Below, piece after piece: positions 24,573 through 37,141 of a stretch of 64,000 nt of DNA. The stretch is from Eonycteris spelaea (taxonomy: Eukaryota; Chordata; Mammalia; Chiroptera; Pteropodidae): contig PUFA01000289.1 of NCBI GenBank assembly GCA_003508835.1, forward strand, positions 434,001-498,000, in the 5' to 3' direction. Under the pieces are notes generated by a model. The model saw only the letters and a list, made by a program, of their open reading frames with translations. It had not been told where the DNA came from and did no database searches. The position numbers were made by a program, and so were the translations under genes. How positions within the stretch are numbered: the first letter of the stretch is position 1; each line of letters starts with the position of its first letter.

Positions 24573-24612
24573 AAAAAGTGTAAAGTTGTACAAATGTGAC
24601 AACTTGACTTAC

Positions 24613-24678
24613 TTGGCTCTGAGGTACTTCATGATCAGCCCCCCAATACAATGTCATTCCAAGAGAATAAATATGGAT
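24613..24678 (-). CDS. PTPN13: PTPN13 third coding exon in window (residues 99-120, KIND domain)
   Basis: A 66-base exon of 22 codons, phase 0 at both ends, too short to stand out as an open frame. Acceptor is TATTTCTAG|ATCCATAT and donor is AGAGCCAA|GTAAGT (consensus). It encodes IHIYSLGMTLYWGADHEVPQ followed by SQ, the central KIND segment corresponding to the kinase helix-F region (YSLGMTLYW), typical of the family and normally non-catalytic. An Asp-His pair stands where I recall Asp-Tyr in human. Confidence 0.95.
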
Positions 24679-24749
24679 CTAGAAATAGAATTTTGTTAAA
24701 AAGTCATTTTATGGTAAAACAAAATTTAAAAATCTAGCAAGTACTATAA

Positions 24750-24783
24750 ATATGTATAGATAGATAGATATAGATATAGATAT
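24750..24783. repeat. TAGA/TAGATA short tandem repeat
   Basis: Imperfect tandem units of TAGA and TAGATA in a 34-base AT-rich run. Confidence 0.75.
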
Positions 24784-24939
24784 TCATCATTTTTGGTTCT
24801 AAAGAAAGTATAACACGATTTGAGAAAATCATTTCATATTTTTCAAGAAAGTGAGAGCTTAAAACAGAAAATAAGACTAGAAATTTTTGGAACATATTTC
24901 CCCCCTTCCCCAATTCCCTGGCCTACCCTCTATGAGCAA

Positions 24940-25540
24940 CCATTTTTATAAGTTCTTATTTATTTTAAAGTTTCTTTATGCAAACTCGAGCAAATATGAA
25001 TGTTCAGTCTTATTTTCATCTTCTTTTACGAAAGGTTAGAAACTTTAAAAATTACTTGCATTTTTAATTTAACGAGATATTTCCATGTCGATGCTTAGAG
25101 ATCTTCTTATCCTTTTTTAGTACTGCAAGGAATCCCATTTTGCGTTGTTTACTTAGCCAATCTTGTTAATGCAATTAGGATTTCCCCCAAATTTTACTAT
25201 TATAATGTTTCAGCAAACAGCTTTTGATGTGTAATTTTATACGTGCAGGTATTTCTCTTGCACTGATTCTCTGAGATGAAGGACAAAGACTAAATCATCT
25301 GTATTCTTGACTCATAGTGCTAGATTCCCCTATGAAGAAGCTTTATCACTTTGCATTTCTACCAGCAACATGTTAGAGGTTTTTTTCAAAAAAGGTCTAA
25401 TGTACAAACCGTATCTACTGAATGTGTTATGAATATTTGGATTTTTGGCAATTTGAAAAGCGAGAAAAAAAATCTCATTGCCGTTTTGATTAGCATTTTT
25501 CTTACTATGAATGCATGGGATAGTAAATAGAGAATGAAGC
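24940..25540 (-). repeat. Decayed LINE (probable old L1) fragment
   Basis: The right part, 'tctcattgccgttttgattagcatttttcttactatga', and several T-rich clauses resemble reverse-complement L1 ORF2/3' sequence of an old subfamily. The left part is hard to align by eye. Confidence 0.4.
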
Positions 25541-26639
25541 TGGGTCAAAAAAGGTTTCTTTTGTGTTATTTGCTGCTTAAGGACTGTGAAAATAACAACA
25601 TGCTTTTACATTGGCAGGATTAATCCAACAGGGAAAAATTAGAATTGCAGGAGAGAGTGGAGATTGTTGGGGGGGACACTGTTGGTGAGTGGGGGGAGTA
25701 GACACTGATGCACGAATAGAAGGTGGGCTTTACAGGGGAGCACAGGCAGTTTATCTGTAGGAAGGAGGCAGAGAATATGGGATTTTATTATGGGTAATCT
25801 GGTAGTGTGATTCTGGGAAAAAATCTCACCTGATTGTTTCTACTCCCCGCCCCCTCCCCCTGTGAAACAGTAAGCAAGATTATCAGCTGAAAATGAGGAC
25901 AGTTAATCTTATAAGTAATCATTTTCCATTTTTTTTCCTGCTGTTAAGAGATTCGGAGCTTATATAATACCATCTGGTACCTAATAATAGAAAAATTTTT
26001 TACAGGATACAAAAAAAAAATGTTTATTTTGGCATTTATTCCAAAACAACCAATAGAGTAAAAGTGGATAATATTTCCATACGTATTATTCATAAGCTAA
26101 GAGTTTCTACTATTGCTGCAGCCTGAAAAAGATACAGGCATAGAGAAGGTCAGTGACACCAGACTGTAATTAAGTTAATACAGTAACAATGACTGAGAGC
26201 ACTTTGTTCATTGGTTGACAAATAGTAAGTGATGAGTTATAGTCTAGTTACAGACATTGTATAGAAAGGAGGAGGGTCATGCAAAAAAGTATTATTTAAA
26301 ATTGGTAAAGTATTTGGTCTTCATATTTCCCTTTGCTTTTTTTTAATAAGAAAAAAAGGAAAAGATGGCTCACATAATCCAACTAACAAATAAATACTTC
26401 TATTAAAGATATTGGCAAGCCCAGAGCCTAAAAGAAATCAGGCAGTATAGGTTAAAAAAAATATTTTCATCTGCCCCTCACTTCTATTGCTTAACTTTAG
26501 CCTGCCGGGAATTTGCAGTTTTGTGATCTGTGATTAGGCCCTATTTGTAGCAACACTCTGCACCCTGATGAGCGGAGATGATTATCCCCTCTCTTAGTAT
26601 AGCTGTATAGCAGGCCAGAATGGTTTCCTGTAGAGGTGA

Positions 26640-26791
26640 GTGCTGTTTTGTTTTTTAGATTCCACTGTGAGAGCATTTGGTATTTGTCTTTCTCTTCTGA
26701 CTTATTTCACTTAACATAATGCCCTCGAGGTCCATCTGTGTTGTCACAAATGGTAAGATTTCATTGTTTCTTATGGCTTAATATTATTAAG

Positions 26792-26837
<46 letters not shown>

Positions 26838-27740
26838 TCTTTATCCATTAATCCACCAATGGACACTTATGTTGTTTCCAGATCTTGGCTAAATATTCCT
26901 TTGCATAGATACACCACATTTTCTTTATCCAGTCATCCTTGGACACTGAGTTGTTTCCAAAAGTCATTTGGTTTTCTTTTAATTGTGGCAAAAAACATAC
27001 GACATTAAATTTATCATCTTAACCATTTTTAAGTGTATAGTTCAGTAGTGTTAAGGATATTCATATTGTTGTGTACCAGATTTCCAGAACTTTGTCATCT
27101 TGCAAAAATGAAACTTTATACCCATTAACACTAATTTCTCCTTCCCCTCTCACCAGCTCTGGATAACCACTTTGATAACTTTCTGTTTCTATGATTTGAC
27201 TACTTTAGATACTTCATATGAATGTAATTAATGCAGTATTTGTCCCTTCGTGGTTGGCTTATTTGCTTAGCATAATGTCCTGGGGTCATCCATTTGTAGA
27301 ATGTGATAGGATTTCCTTCTTTTTAAAGTCTGTAAAATATCCTATATTATTCTATATACATGTAATATTTTTAAAGTCTGCATACTATTCTATATACATA
27401 TATACCATTCACCATTCATTCATTGATGGACATCTGAGTTGCTTCCACCTCTTGGCTACTGAGATTAATGTTGCCATGATTCCATCAAGATGGGGAAATA
27501 TCTCTTCCAGATCCTACTCTCATTCTTTGGCTATATACCCAGAAGTGAGTTTGCTAAATCACACAGTAATTCTATTTTTGATTTTTTTTGAGGAACTGTT
27601 TTTGATAATGTCTGCAACATTGTACATTCCCAAGAGTGTACAAAGGTTCCAATTTCTCTGCAGCTATTTGACATTGATTATTTTTTATTCTTTTGATAGT
27701 GGCCATCCTAATGGGTGTGTGAGGTGATATCTCCATAACC
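26640..27740 (-). mobile_element. Antisense LINE-1 material, two adjoining pieces
   Basis: Piece one (26640-26960) has 'gacttatttcacttaacataatgccctcgaggtcc' and 'ggacacttatgttgtttccag', with the CA microsatellite inside. Piece two (26961-27740) begins again upstream in the consensus with 'cttttaattgtggcaaaaaacatacgacatt', then 'tagcataatgtcctggggtcatcc', 'ggctatatacccagaagtgag' and 'gatagtggccatcctaatgggtgtg'. Both follow L1 3' sequence in reverse orientation. The repeat of the same consensus section shows two separate L1 insertions side by side. Confidence 0.78.
26793..26835. repeat. (CA)n microsatellite, 21-22 units
   Basis: Uninterrupted CA dinucleotides inside an antisense L1 piece. Likely length-polymorphic. 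Confidence 0.95.
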
Positions 27741-28547
27741 CTAGCATTTGAAATTTTCAATTTAATTGCGTAATTACATGTTAGACTCCAATACTAGACA
27801 GTCCTGAATTTCTTCTCCACTGACTCACAGAGTACTGGCATAGGACGAGTACTCTTGTCAAATTTATGCGTGAATGAATGAACAAATGGGAAGGAGAGGA
27901 GAAAGGGTGAATTAATAAGATTTAACACAGAATAATACAGTATAGAGTGTGGTTAAGGGCATTTGGCCTTTTTATTTTTGACAAGTCCATTTGAAGCTTC
28001 TGCCAAAGTTGAGGAAGTAGATTTAAGGGTATGTGCTTCTAAAGATGACCCTTGATTTTCAAGAAGCATAGAGATGGTAGGAGCCACAATTCTTGATATT
28101 AAGATTGCAAGTTAGTGGTAATGAACATTTAAACAAATGTTCCTTCATTTATCAAGAATCTAGTACAAATCCCTGGAGCATATCAATAGCCTCAAAGAGA
28201 AATCACAAGAAATTGATTCAGGTTCTAATCCCATCACAGTGATTTCAAAAGAATTGCCAAATAAGCACATTATGTGTCAAGCAAGCAGGAAGTAGATGAT
28301 TATCCAGTAAAAAGAAAAAGCCAGAAGATTAAAAAGCTTTGTGTGGCCTGCATACACCTGTCTAGTTATTTAAAGGGCCATGCTATCTCAAAAAAAAATT
28401 TTAAGGCAGATAAATGAAAGTGCTTATTTGTATATCTAGTAGTAGGTAATTTTTTTTCATGCAACTATATGTGTACAGTTTATAAAAAAGTTTCACTGAA
28501 AGAAGGGAAAATTTTCATGCATCAAGGTCTTAGTAAGCATCATTATT

Positions 28548-28635
28548 ATTTATTTACTTCTTTACTTTTTATTCATCCATTCATTTGTTCATTCACTCAT
28601 TCCAGTACTGTGTTAGGTAGGCACTGAGGTTTTTT
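28548..28635 (-). repeat. L2 3' end remnant
   Basis: 'tcattcactcattccagtactgtgttaggtaggcactgagg' corresponds to the reverse complement of the L2 3' terminus. Confidence 0.45.
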
Positions 28636-30279
28636 TTTTTTAATTTTATATACCATTAATAGCAAGCATTTTTTAAGTGCTATAAAAGTACATCCTTAGC
28701 TCACGAAGTCATGAAATGCAATCATCATCCTTTTTTTCAAAAATCCCTTGTCACATTAAAATTAGTATATTAGAATATACAGCTACTTCTCTGACCTTTG
28801 CTTTATGTTTACACCACAAAGGTGATGGGATCAGAAAATTTGCCTTTGATATTCTTTGTATTTAGAATTGCACTGGACTTCTTGAGACAGGAGGTAAGCT
28901 AGAAGTTCCAATTAGATCACAAAGAAATCAACTTTAAAACAGTAATAGCAACAACGCACACCCATCCCACCCACAATCACAGGGAAGTTTCAACCACTTT
29001 CCCAAATATGTGATCTAACACAAGGTTTACTAATTTGGGCATCTTGACACCTCAGGGCAAACTGGGAAAGCCCTTAGCAAATCGGAAAAGCGTACGTGTG
29101 CCTAAAATTCCTAGCAAGCATTTTTTCCTCTTTTGCTGTGGGTTTTAAATATCTTGCAGAAAGAATCAATTCCTGTGCAAAATTTTTCATAATTAGAGAA
29201 AATGCTTCTATAATTCAGTAGAAATTTTTGAAACTAAGACACTCATGACTTTAGTCTACTGCAGTGCTTCTTAGTTTTTCTGAGGTGACCAGGCTCACTT
29301 GAGAGACAGATAAGGTTATAGACACCTTCCCCCGTAAAGTACTCAGACACTTAGTGTGCCAGTTCATTGGTTTGCAGCTATCCAAAGAAGTTCAATTAAG
29401 AGCCAGATTCTCAAGCATAAAATAATTTGCACATACAACAGGCTTATTCCAATGTTCTAATTAAGTACCCTCTATATTTTAAAAGTTCATTACTAAATGA
29501 ATCATAGAGTGTACAGAATGAATGCATGTTTTTTAAATAATAAAAATGAATAACCATATATATACTATCCGCTTAAAGAAAACACTACCAGTGTCTTTGA
29601 CTATCTTCATGATATGTACTAATGACCAACACTGTACATTAAGTCCTTTTCAAATGCCTCATTTCATGTAATGGGAAATTTCTTAGAGCTAATGACTTAA
29701 GCATTACACCTCTACCTCATAGTATTTGTCTCCTTTCATGGTTGTGTGTTCCTCCCAAATTCGTAAGCTCATAGAATATAAAAGGTATTAAACTTAAACA
29801 TGGATTCTCTATAAATTCTTGTCAGTCTTTTTTCAGATACAAAATCAATGCCAAATCAAGGTACCATCCTGTAGCTTAATCAACACACACACACATTCAT
29901 TCATTTTCTCTCTCTCTGTACCACAACCCTCCTTCTTCTCTTGGTCTCTCCTTCTCCTTCTCTGAAGGGAGAAACATTCGTATTGTCAGCGGAAGGATAA
30001 ATTAGTACAATTCCTTTAGATGGGAATTATGCAACATATAGCAAAATTTTAAATGCACATACTTTTTATCAACTTTACTTTAGGAAATTATTAGGTTAAT
30101 TTTCACAATTCTGTAGAATGTTATATGGAAATTACATTCATAGCCGATACTGAATTCTCTAAAATTTCATATGTAAATTATCACAGCCAGGTACATATAC
30201 AATCTATATTTGTTTTAAATTTTTTTCATAGCTTTGGCAATGAAATTATCTTCTTCTGATGTCAATGGCGTCACCATCC

Positions 30280-31470
30280 TCAGACTGACTATTTCTATCA
30301 TAAACTTTTCCTTCTTCATTGTTCCGTCAAATGAATTGTCAAACTCAGTCAGCTTTTCTTCCACTGTATCTTGTATTCAGTTCTTTTCTCTAAATTGGTA
30401 AACTTTCCAGTTAGATTCCTACACAATCTTTCATCTAATGTAGTTATTCACTTTTGTCAAACTTACCTTCTGAAGTCACAAATCTCATCATATCATTCTC
30501 CTAAAAATATGATAAATCTTCACTGCCTGAGAAGAAAGTCTCAAGTTCTTTCATCAAAATCTTCTTCATCCTGACCTACAGCTTCCCTTTCTTTCCCTAG
30601 CTATAGCCTTCCAGGTAGCTAATGCTCTAGCCTAGTTGGTCTAGCGAAACATACCCCCAGCACAATGGTTAATTTCTTATCTGTCATTCCACATACTAAT
30701 AACCCTGAGTGAAATGCCCAATTCCACCTATTTTCACTTTTCTAAATTCTACTCATTCAACAAAGCCCAACATATGTACTACCTTCTCTGTGATCTTGTT
30801 CTACACTGATAATTAATTGTTCCTCCTCTAGACTCCCCAAATATTTAGACCTGTATATAGCATTTATTTTATTCTACCATATATGTGTTCTATATGTGTT
30901 GATCAGGATCAATTTTACTTTTTAAAATTTTAATTAACTTTTATTTATTTTTTTAATGTTTATTTTTCCATTAGAGTTGACATTCAATATTATTATTAAT
31001 TAGTTTCAGGTGTACAGCATAGTGGTTTTATATATATATATATATAATTTATGAAGTGATTCCCCCCAATAATTCTAGTACCCGCTTGGCACTATACATA
31101 GTTATTACAATATTATTGACTCCATTCTCTATGCTGTACTTCACATTCCTGTGACTATTTTGTAACTACCAAGTTGTACTTAATCCCTTTACCCTTTTAA
31201 CCCAGCCCTCCTACCCCGCTCACATCTTGCAACCACCACTTTGTTCTCCTCCGTATCTATGAGTCCGTTTCTGTTGTGTTTATTAGTTTATTTTGTTCTT
31301 TAGATTCCACATAGAAGTGAAATCATATGGTATCTGTCTTTTTCTGACTTATTTCACTTAGCATAATATGATCAGGATCAATTTTCTATTTATTTGTATC
31401 TTCCTTATGAACACAATGTTTTATACACAGTGGGTATTTAATAAGTATTTGTAAACATCAATTAATAATG
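30280..31470 (+). repeat. L2-like old repeat split by an L1 insertion
   Basis: The C/T-rich stretch 30280-30900 and the part after the L1 (31386-31470, 'ttatacacagtgggtatttaataagtatttgta') read like one L2-type 3' region. They are interrupted by the L1 at 30917-31368, whose target-site duplication joins the two halves exactly. Confidence 0.5.
30917..31368 (-). mobile_element. 5'-truncated LINE-1 insertion with 17-bp target-site duplication
   Basis: The T-rich left side is the tail. 'gttgacattcaatattatta', 'gtttcaggtgtacagcatag' and 'atcatatggtatctgtc' are reverse-complement L1 3' UTR. Both flanks carry tgatcaggatcaatttt (30900-30916 and 31369-31385), so the insertion is complete and truncated at its 5' end. 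A TA run lies at 31028-31046. Confidence 0.9.
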
Positions 31471-31507
31471 ACTCACATTTATTCATATTTTTCTTAGATC
31501 CATTAAT

Positions 31508-31546
31508 TTTTATAAAACAATTTTATAAAACAATTTTATAAAACAA
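31508..31546. repeat. Triplicated 13-bp tandem repeat
   Basis: Three identical copies of ttttataaaacaa in a row, about 90 bases downstream (in PTPN13 sense) of the donor at 31638. Confidence 0.92.
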
Positions 31547-31637
31547 TTCTTAAGTAAAAACAAATATGAACTTCTTAAAACACAGTTATTTTTAAGTTCA
31601 GTGCATGTTTTTCAAGGAAAAAAGGCTTAACAGTTAC

Positions 31638-31816
31638 CTTTTCAACATCTGAGAGAGACGTTAGTGACTGATTTTGAAGAACTTCTGGTGCAGTGAACGC
31701 TCGAAGGTCCTGATCGGAAATGTTTTCATCTGTAAATGACACACTACCAGATGGCAGCAACAGCAGAGACCACGGAGAAATGATGAAGCCGAGGGCAGCA
31801 GGATCTGTTATGCTTA
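31638..31816 (-). CDS. PTPN13: PTPN13 second coding exon in window (residues 39-98, KIND domain)
   Basis: A 179-base exon, entered in phase 1 and left in phase 0. With the G carried over from the previous exon it gives 60 codons. Acceptor is TAAACCAG|TAAGCATA and donor is TTGAAAAG|GTAACT. The exon encodes VSITDPAALGFIISPWSLLL, then LPSGSVSFTDENISDQDLRA, and ends with SLTSLSDVEK. This is the early KIND region, where the 'PWSLLLLPSGSVSF' and 'FTAPEVL' motifs mirror the kinase catalytic-loop and APE-motif regions in a non-catalytic fold. Only small substitutions from the human protein as I recall it (for example Ser-Ile-Thr-Asp for Ser-Leu-Ala-Asp). Confidence 0.96.
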
Positions 31817-32125
31817 CTGGTTTATAACCACACAGAATAAAAAGAAAAAGGAAGACAATTGCAGTTGCTTAGAATTATATCAGAGGAGCCACAGATCACT
31901 TAAATGAATATCTGAGCCTATTCATTCATACGGTTAATTGTAGTTACATAAGCTAAATCAACATGCTACAAAAACTAGCAATGTCTACTATTGCTAGTAT
32001 TATAACAATAATGCCTTGATTTGGCTTAATCTTTCAAACTTTAGATGGTAGATCTTAGAAACTATAAAGAGCTATCATTGTCAATCTTAAGAATTAAACT
32101 TGGTTCAAATGCTTTATCACTGTGA

Positions 32126-32172
32126 TACATATATATAACATATATATATGGATATATATGTATATATGGATA
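32126..32172. repeat. TA-rich imperfect palindromic run
   Basis: Alternating TATATA/ATGG segments over 47 bases, able to fold back on itself. Confidence 0.75.
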
Positions 32173-32176
32173 ATGA

Positions 32177-32360
32177 TCAGTAGTTCTTAAACTTCTAGGG
32201 AGGGATCATGGATTCTTTTGATTATCTGTTGAAAACTATGATCTCTTTCAAAGAAACTGTCTAGAAAAACAAACTCTGTATACAAAAGGGGTTCATGGCT
32301 CTTCTTGTAGCCCATTCATGAATTCCAGGGTGAGATTCCCTGATTTAAACTATAGTGTTC
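32177..32360. repeat. Possible hAT-type DNA transposon remnant
   Basis: 'cagtagttcttaaacttctagg' at the left and 'gattccctgatttaaactata' at the right look like decayed ends of a 'CAGTGGTTCTTAAACTT'-type MER element. The family is uncertain. Confidence 0.35.
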
Positions 32361-35300
32361 TGAAATTGATGGAAAAGAATTCCTTTTGAGAATTCATCAA
32401 ATTTGGAACTAGTAAAGTTTCTAACTACAATGAAAGTCTGTATTTTTGTGTTAAAAGATGTATTGTTTGAACTTGGATATTGTCTTGTTTGCATTGGTTC
32501 ATTATTCCACTAGAATTTCAGGCAGCCCCTGTATTATCAATATGATCAATCAGGTCTCTAACTTTATTTTGCTTGCCTGTATGGGTGCCTGAGAGCTCAC
32601 TTAAGAGTGTTTAAAAGATTCCTTAAGATTTCAGCAGCCTCCTTCCAAAGTAAAACTATACATTAGGTTCAATAAATGAACATAGCAGTAGAGGTTAATA
32701 TAGATTCTAAGGTAACTGCTAAGTGAATTGGATTAGAGACTCAAGAAACTGCTATAGGAAAGTCACAAAAGGCTTGTGAATGCCAATATCATTATTATTC
32801 AATCTGAATGGGTTATAGTGATATCTGAGTCTCATAAGAAATTAACAAAAGTCTATATAGAACAGTTTATCAACATACAGTATTTATGTTTCTGAAAGCT
32901 ATTTTTATTATAATGAATCATCCATCCTTGATGACATATTAACCGCTACCTATGGCCAAGATTCTGATCATCAGATTTTGACTTACATCAATAAAAAAGT
33001 AAATTATTGAAATTCAATCCTCCTTTAAAGATAAAAAAACCAACCACATATGCTCTCTTGCATTTTTATAAATCTGAAATATGTCTTTAATAAATGCATC
33101 TAAGAAGAAAAATGTGTTTGAATGCATCTTTTAATCAGTCAGCACATCTTATGTTGCACTGAAGCCGAGTTATAGACCAACGGTCCTCATAGTCCAACCC
33201 ATCCACACATCAGGCTGCTAAAAACATGGCTCACAATTCTTATGGCAAAATATGTTCTAATGGAACACAAACTGTTGAAAGCGAAAGCAATCCATAATTG
33301 CTCATCACTCTGAAATTACAGTGAGATTTATTCGCTTACTGGCATAACCAAGATCAGCAAAACTATTATTACTCTGGCAAAAACTGTATCTTTAACCTTT
33401 TTGCTTTATACAACAGAATTTTGTTTATTTTTACTACATCTACAGTACACCATAATTTAAGCACTATGCATATTTAAACAGGATCTTCCCAACATTACAG
33501 GTCATTTGTTCATAGAGTTCACAGTACTATTGGGGAGATAAAATGTATACATAAATAAATATAAGAGGAAAAGTATAAAGTATAGAGTAAAGGAGACTAT
33601 AAAAAAGATCTAGAGAACAGCAAAATTACTTCAACTATAATAAAGAGATAATTAATTTATTATTATTTTTTATGTGGCCCTTTAGATGAGTAAGATTTGA
33701 CCATGGTTAAGGGAGAGATTTCAAGGAGAAGAAATAGCCAAAGCAAAGGCATGTGAACAGGAAATTATTAAGTTTGTGCATGGAACAGCAGGAATTTTGG
33801 ACAGAGGAATTGTGGACAGCAGCGAGAAACACAAACCAAGGTGGGTCATATTTTTGCTTGTTAACACATATATATACACAAACATACACACATGGAAATG
33901 GCACAAATATTTTTATCATTTTCAAATGTGATTTTAAAATGTCTTTTAATAAAGCTAAAGCAGCTGTGACAACAAACTACATTGCTGTCAAATTCCCAAC
34001 GCACACACATGACATATAAGTACTGGGTTCTTTAGAAAACAAACCACAAAATATATTTTTGAATAATGGTAAAGTGTTATGCAAACATACAGGTGAGGAA
34101 ATTTAGAATTGTGGCTAGAATCAACCTAATTCACTCTCCTCTAAAAAAAGGAATTTAAAGCAAATGTATTCAAAATCCTTCAAAGAATGCTAGCAAAAGA
34201 ATATTTTAAAATGGAATTCGAGAAGCTTGTAATTTGATGTTCTATAATGTTTTGGTTGTATGATGATTGTCCTCAAGAATGCTATTATTATGAAAGAGTA
34301 AATTTGATGTGAACTGATTATAGTCGTCACATAATTCTATTTATAGACTTTACCAACATTCCACAGAAAAAGTTGCTTACAGAGAATTTCAAACAGCTAG
34401 TGGCAAAGTAAGAAATAAACAGAAATTTGATAAGCAAAAAAAGGCCTAGAGCTTCTTTCTACTGTTCTCTTAAACTAAGACCCATCTCCATGCATTTTTT
34501 CCCCGAGAGATCTTACCATCTCCTTTAAATGGCCCCCCTTCATTTTATTTGTTGGCCTTCCAATTATGGCATAAAAATTAGGGAAATGATCAGAACTGGG
34601 TAACAAGCACGATAAGGAAACACTAATCAAAAGTATCAGGAAATCATTTAAAGACTTAGGACAAAAATGACACCATTTTGACCAGAAAAAATCTCTTTGC
34701 TTATTTAGGCACATATAGAAAAATTGTAGTCTTCCCATTTTATGTGTGTCATCAGGATTCTTGGGAAAAAATCTATGCAGAGGCCACTGTTCTAAATTCT
34801 GAAGGACTAGATAAAGTCACAGTATAATACAGAATTCTCTCAAAAATTCAGTTTATATGTGCATTAAAATATACATATATTATAAAATCAATCAACTGGT
34901 ATAACAATGCACAAACAAAATAAATAGTTTAGAATATTTCCCCTGTGTTTTAATATTTTCTTGATAGTAAAGCTTTGTGATAAATTCTTTAAGGATCACT
35001 GGAAATTACAGTACATGCTATAGATTGATTCTCGATTAAAATTTTATTAATTCTTCATAAATTGTGTTACTACTTTTTAAAACTTCCCTTTCTCTAATAT
35101 GAAACAGAATAGAATAGACAATCCCTTTTTGAAAATAAAATTGTATAGATGATTAGAATTAAGACATCTATATTACATAAATTGATAATGATTGTCTTTT
35201 CAAAGACATTTTGCATCACATTAATTGTCTTGATACAACCAATCATTCAACAACATTTTATAAACTTCTACAAGCCTTCGGTCCTCAAGAAGTGATATTC

Positions 35301-35443
35301 TGGGGTAGTGAGTCCCAGACCTTGCTAATCATACAAATCTCTAAACTCAGATTTGGAGATTTGGAAAGATATTAAACTGTCTTTGTTTCATTCTTCTTAA
35401 TATCCAACTTCATTAATTTAGTATGTAGTCTCATTTAATCAAG

Positions 35444-35665
35444 GGAGGCAGTATCATATAATGGTTGGAAGTACAGAAAGAACCCAGTTCGAATTCCTAG
35501 GTTTGACATTTACAATTTACACTATGATCTTAAATAAGTTACTTAACTTCTCTGTGCCTCAATTTCCTCAGCTGTAAATAGTTCTTACATCATACATAAG
35601 GTTGTTATGAGGATTAATGGGAAAAGCACTTAGATCTGGCACACGGTTAAGTGGTATAAAAAAGT
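35444..35665 (+). repeat. MIR SINE, nearly full length
   Basis: 'gaggcagtatcatataatgg', 'agttcgaattcctagg', 'taagttacttaacttctctg', 'cctcaatttcctcagctgta', 'aggttgttatgaggattaa' and 'gatctggcacac' give the complete MIR order, antisense to PTPN13. Confidence 0.9.
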
Positions 35666-37141
35666 GGTAGCTATTACTATGTAATAAAATTTTTTCCGAA
35701 GACATCAGATGTACATAATACACCAAAGAAAGTTCACTTCTTAAGTTCATTCTCAACCATCTACTTAGTTTCCTCCCCCACCCCCACCAATGGAAGACAA
35801 GGAACATACAGTACATAACAAATACTATAAATTTTAAAATATTAGATCAAATTATCAAACTGCTCTATTTTAGATCTCTTGGAATTTTGTTTGTTTGTTT
35901 GTTTTGTTTTTTTGCAGGAGAGAGAGGGGATCTCTTACCTACAGGTCATATTATAAATACAGATGATTTAAGGTACAAAGTATCCTAAAATAGTACTAAT
36001 GTTTTTCTTTAATTCCTTAGAAATTAATTTATTTATTATATGGAATTTCTAGTTAGCATAGATCCCCAATTTAGAAAAACTGGTTTAAAATTTTCCAATC
36101 AAGCCAATTGGTACTGACTGAGTAACTGTGCATATGAAATAGGTATTTCACCGTGCCTAGTCATTATCTTCAGGTATAACACAAATTATCAAATGAAGAT
36201 ATTTATTTGAATGTACATATCAACTATAGTATCAGCACAGTTTCAGAAAAATTGTATTTGTCATAGAAGTTATAGCATTTTGATAACATGAAATAATGCA
36301 AACTTGTCATTCCAAATTGATATATTTTATGAGACTTCTTCAATATAGTAGGAGATAAAAGGTATTTTTATTTCTTAATAACATACCTAGTCACACAAAC
36401 ACATGCTATATTTTAATGTGTCACCCCCCCCCCTTTTTTTAAACACTAAATACATGCAAACCACATATCCAAGCTACAACTCCCTGGAATCTTGATATGG
36501 CTTCTGATCAATTAGGCTTCTAGTAGTTTTGTTTTATTATATACTTGCAAAACTTGAGGTAATTCCAAATTATGCATCTTGATAACAAAACACTAATGAG
36601 ATCTGAGTTAAACAAAAGTGATATACAGGCAATCTTATTAGTAAATATTAGTAAAAATTCATAAAAAAATTTAGTCAAACTAATTGATTATGGTTATTAA
36701 AAGCAACAGGGCTTAAATGGCTGAACAATATGGGTAGAAGGAAGCAAGTCTCTAAGAATTTGTCACCTTCAGCAAACCTCCTTGATCACCTGATCTACAC
36801 AGCATAGAAAAAATGGTGGTAGTTCTTTTCATTTCTTCTTGGCATTCTTATATTCTGAGGAATTTGCCCACTTTATTCCTTTGATATATTCGGTTTCTGC
36901 CATTTGGTTTCCACCTTTTCTACTAACATTTATCCTCGACAATAAAAAGTACACATCCCCAAATTTCATGCCAAAATACTAAACAAAATAGTTTATTACT
37001 CTGTTTTCACATATTCAAAAAAAAGAAAAGGCTTCGTTGATGGCAAACTATTCTATTTTTCAAAAAAAAAAATTAAGAATCATTTCTCATAAAAATGTTA
37101 ACCATGACTGAAGCACAACATCCTAAGAAAGTAAAAATCTT

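Larger units (their letters stand above)
22282..24612 (-). other. PTPN13: PTPN13 intron between third and fourth coding exons
   Basis: 2,331 bp. Contains a small L1 ORF2 fragment (22845-22982), an L2 3' region (23025-23260) and a tRNA-derived SINE (24334-24572) that ends only 40 bases from the upstream exon's donor (24612). Nothing recognisable in 22290-22840 or 23270-24310. Confidence 0.87.
24679..31637 (-). other. PTPN13: PTPN13 intron between second and third coding exons
   Basis: 6,959 bp. Contains a TAGA/TAGATA run (24750-24783), a decayed LINE stretch (24940-25540), an unassigned G-rich block near 25640-25870, antisense L1 material (26640-27740) with a CA repeat, an L2 3' scrap (28548-28635), L2-like sequence split by an L1 insertion (30280-31470), and a 13-bp triplicate repeat (31508-31546). 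Nothing recognisable in 25880-26630, 27750-28540 or 28640-30270. Confidence 0.85.

Noticed and set aside
22281..24612. CRISPR arrays, bacterial operons, riboswitches or phage modules anywhere in the window
   Set aside because: Spliced mammalian exons, SINEs, LINEs and LTRs fill the window. No regularly spaced direct repeats with unique spacers or prokaryotic gene layout were seen.
27218..27727. Plus-strand open frame of 169 codons
   Set aside because: The sequence is antisense L1 3' material. The frame has no family similarity and is chance.
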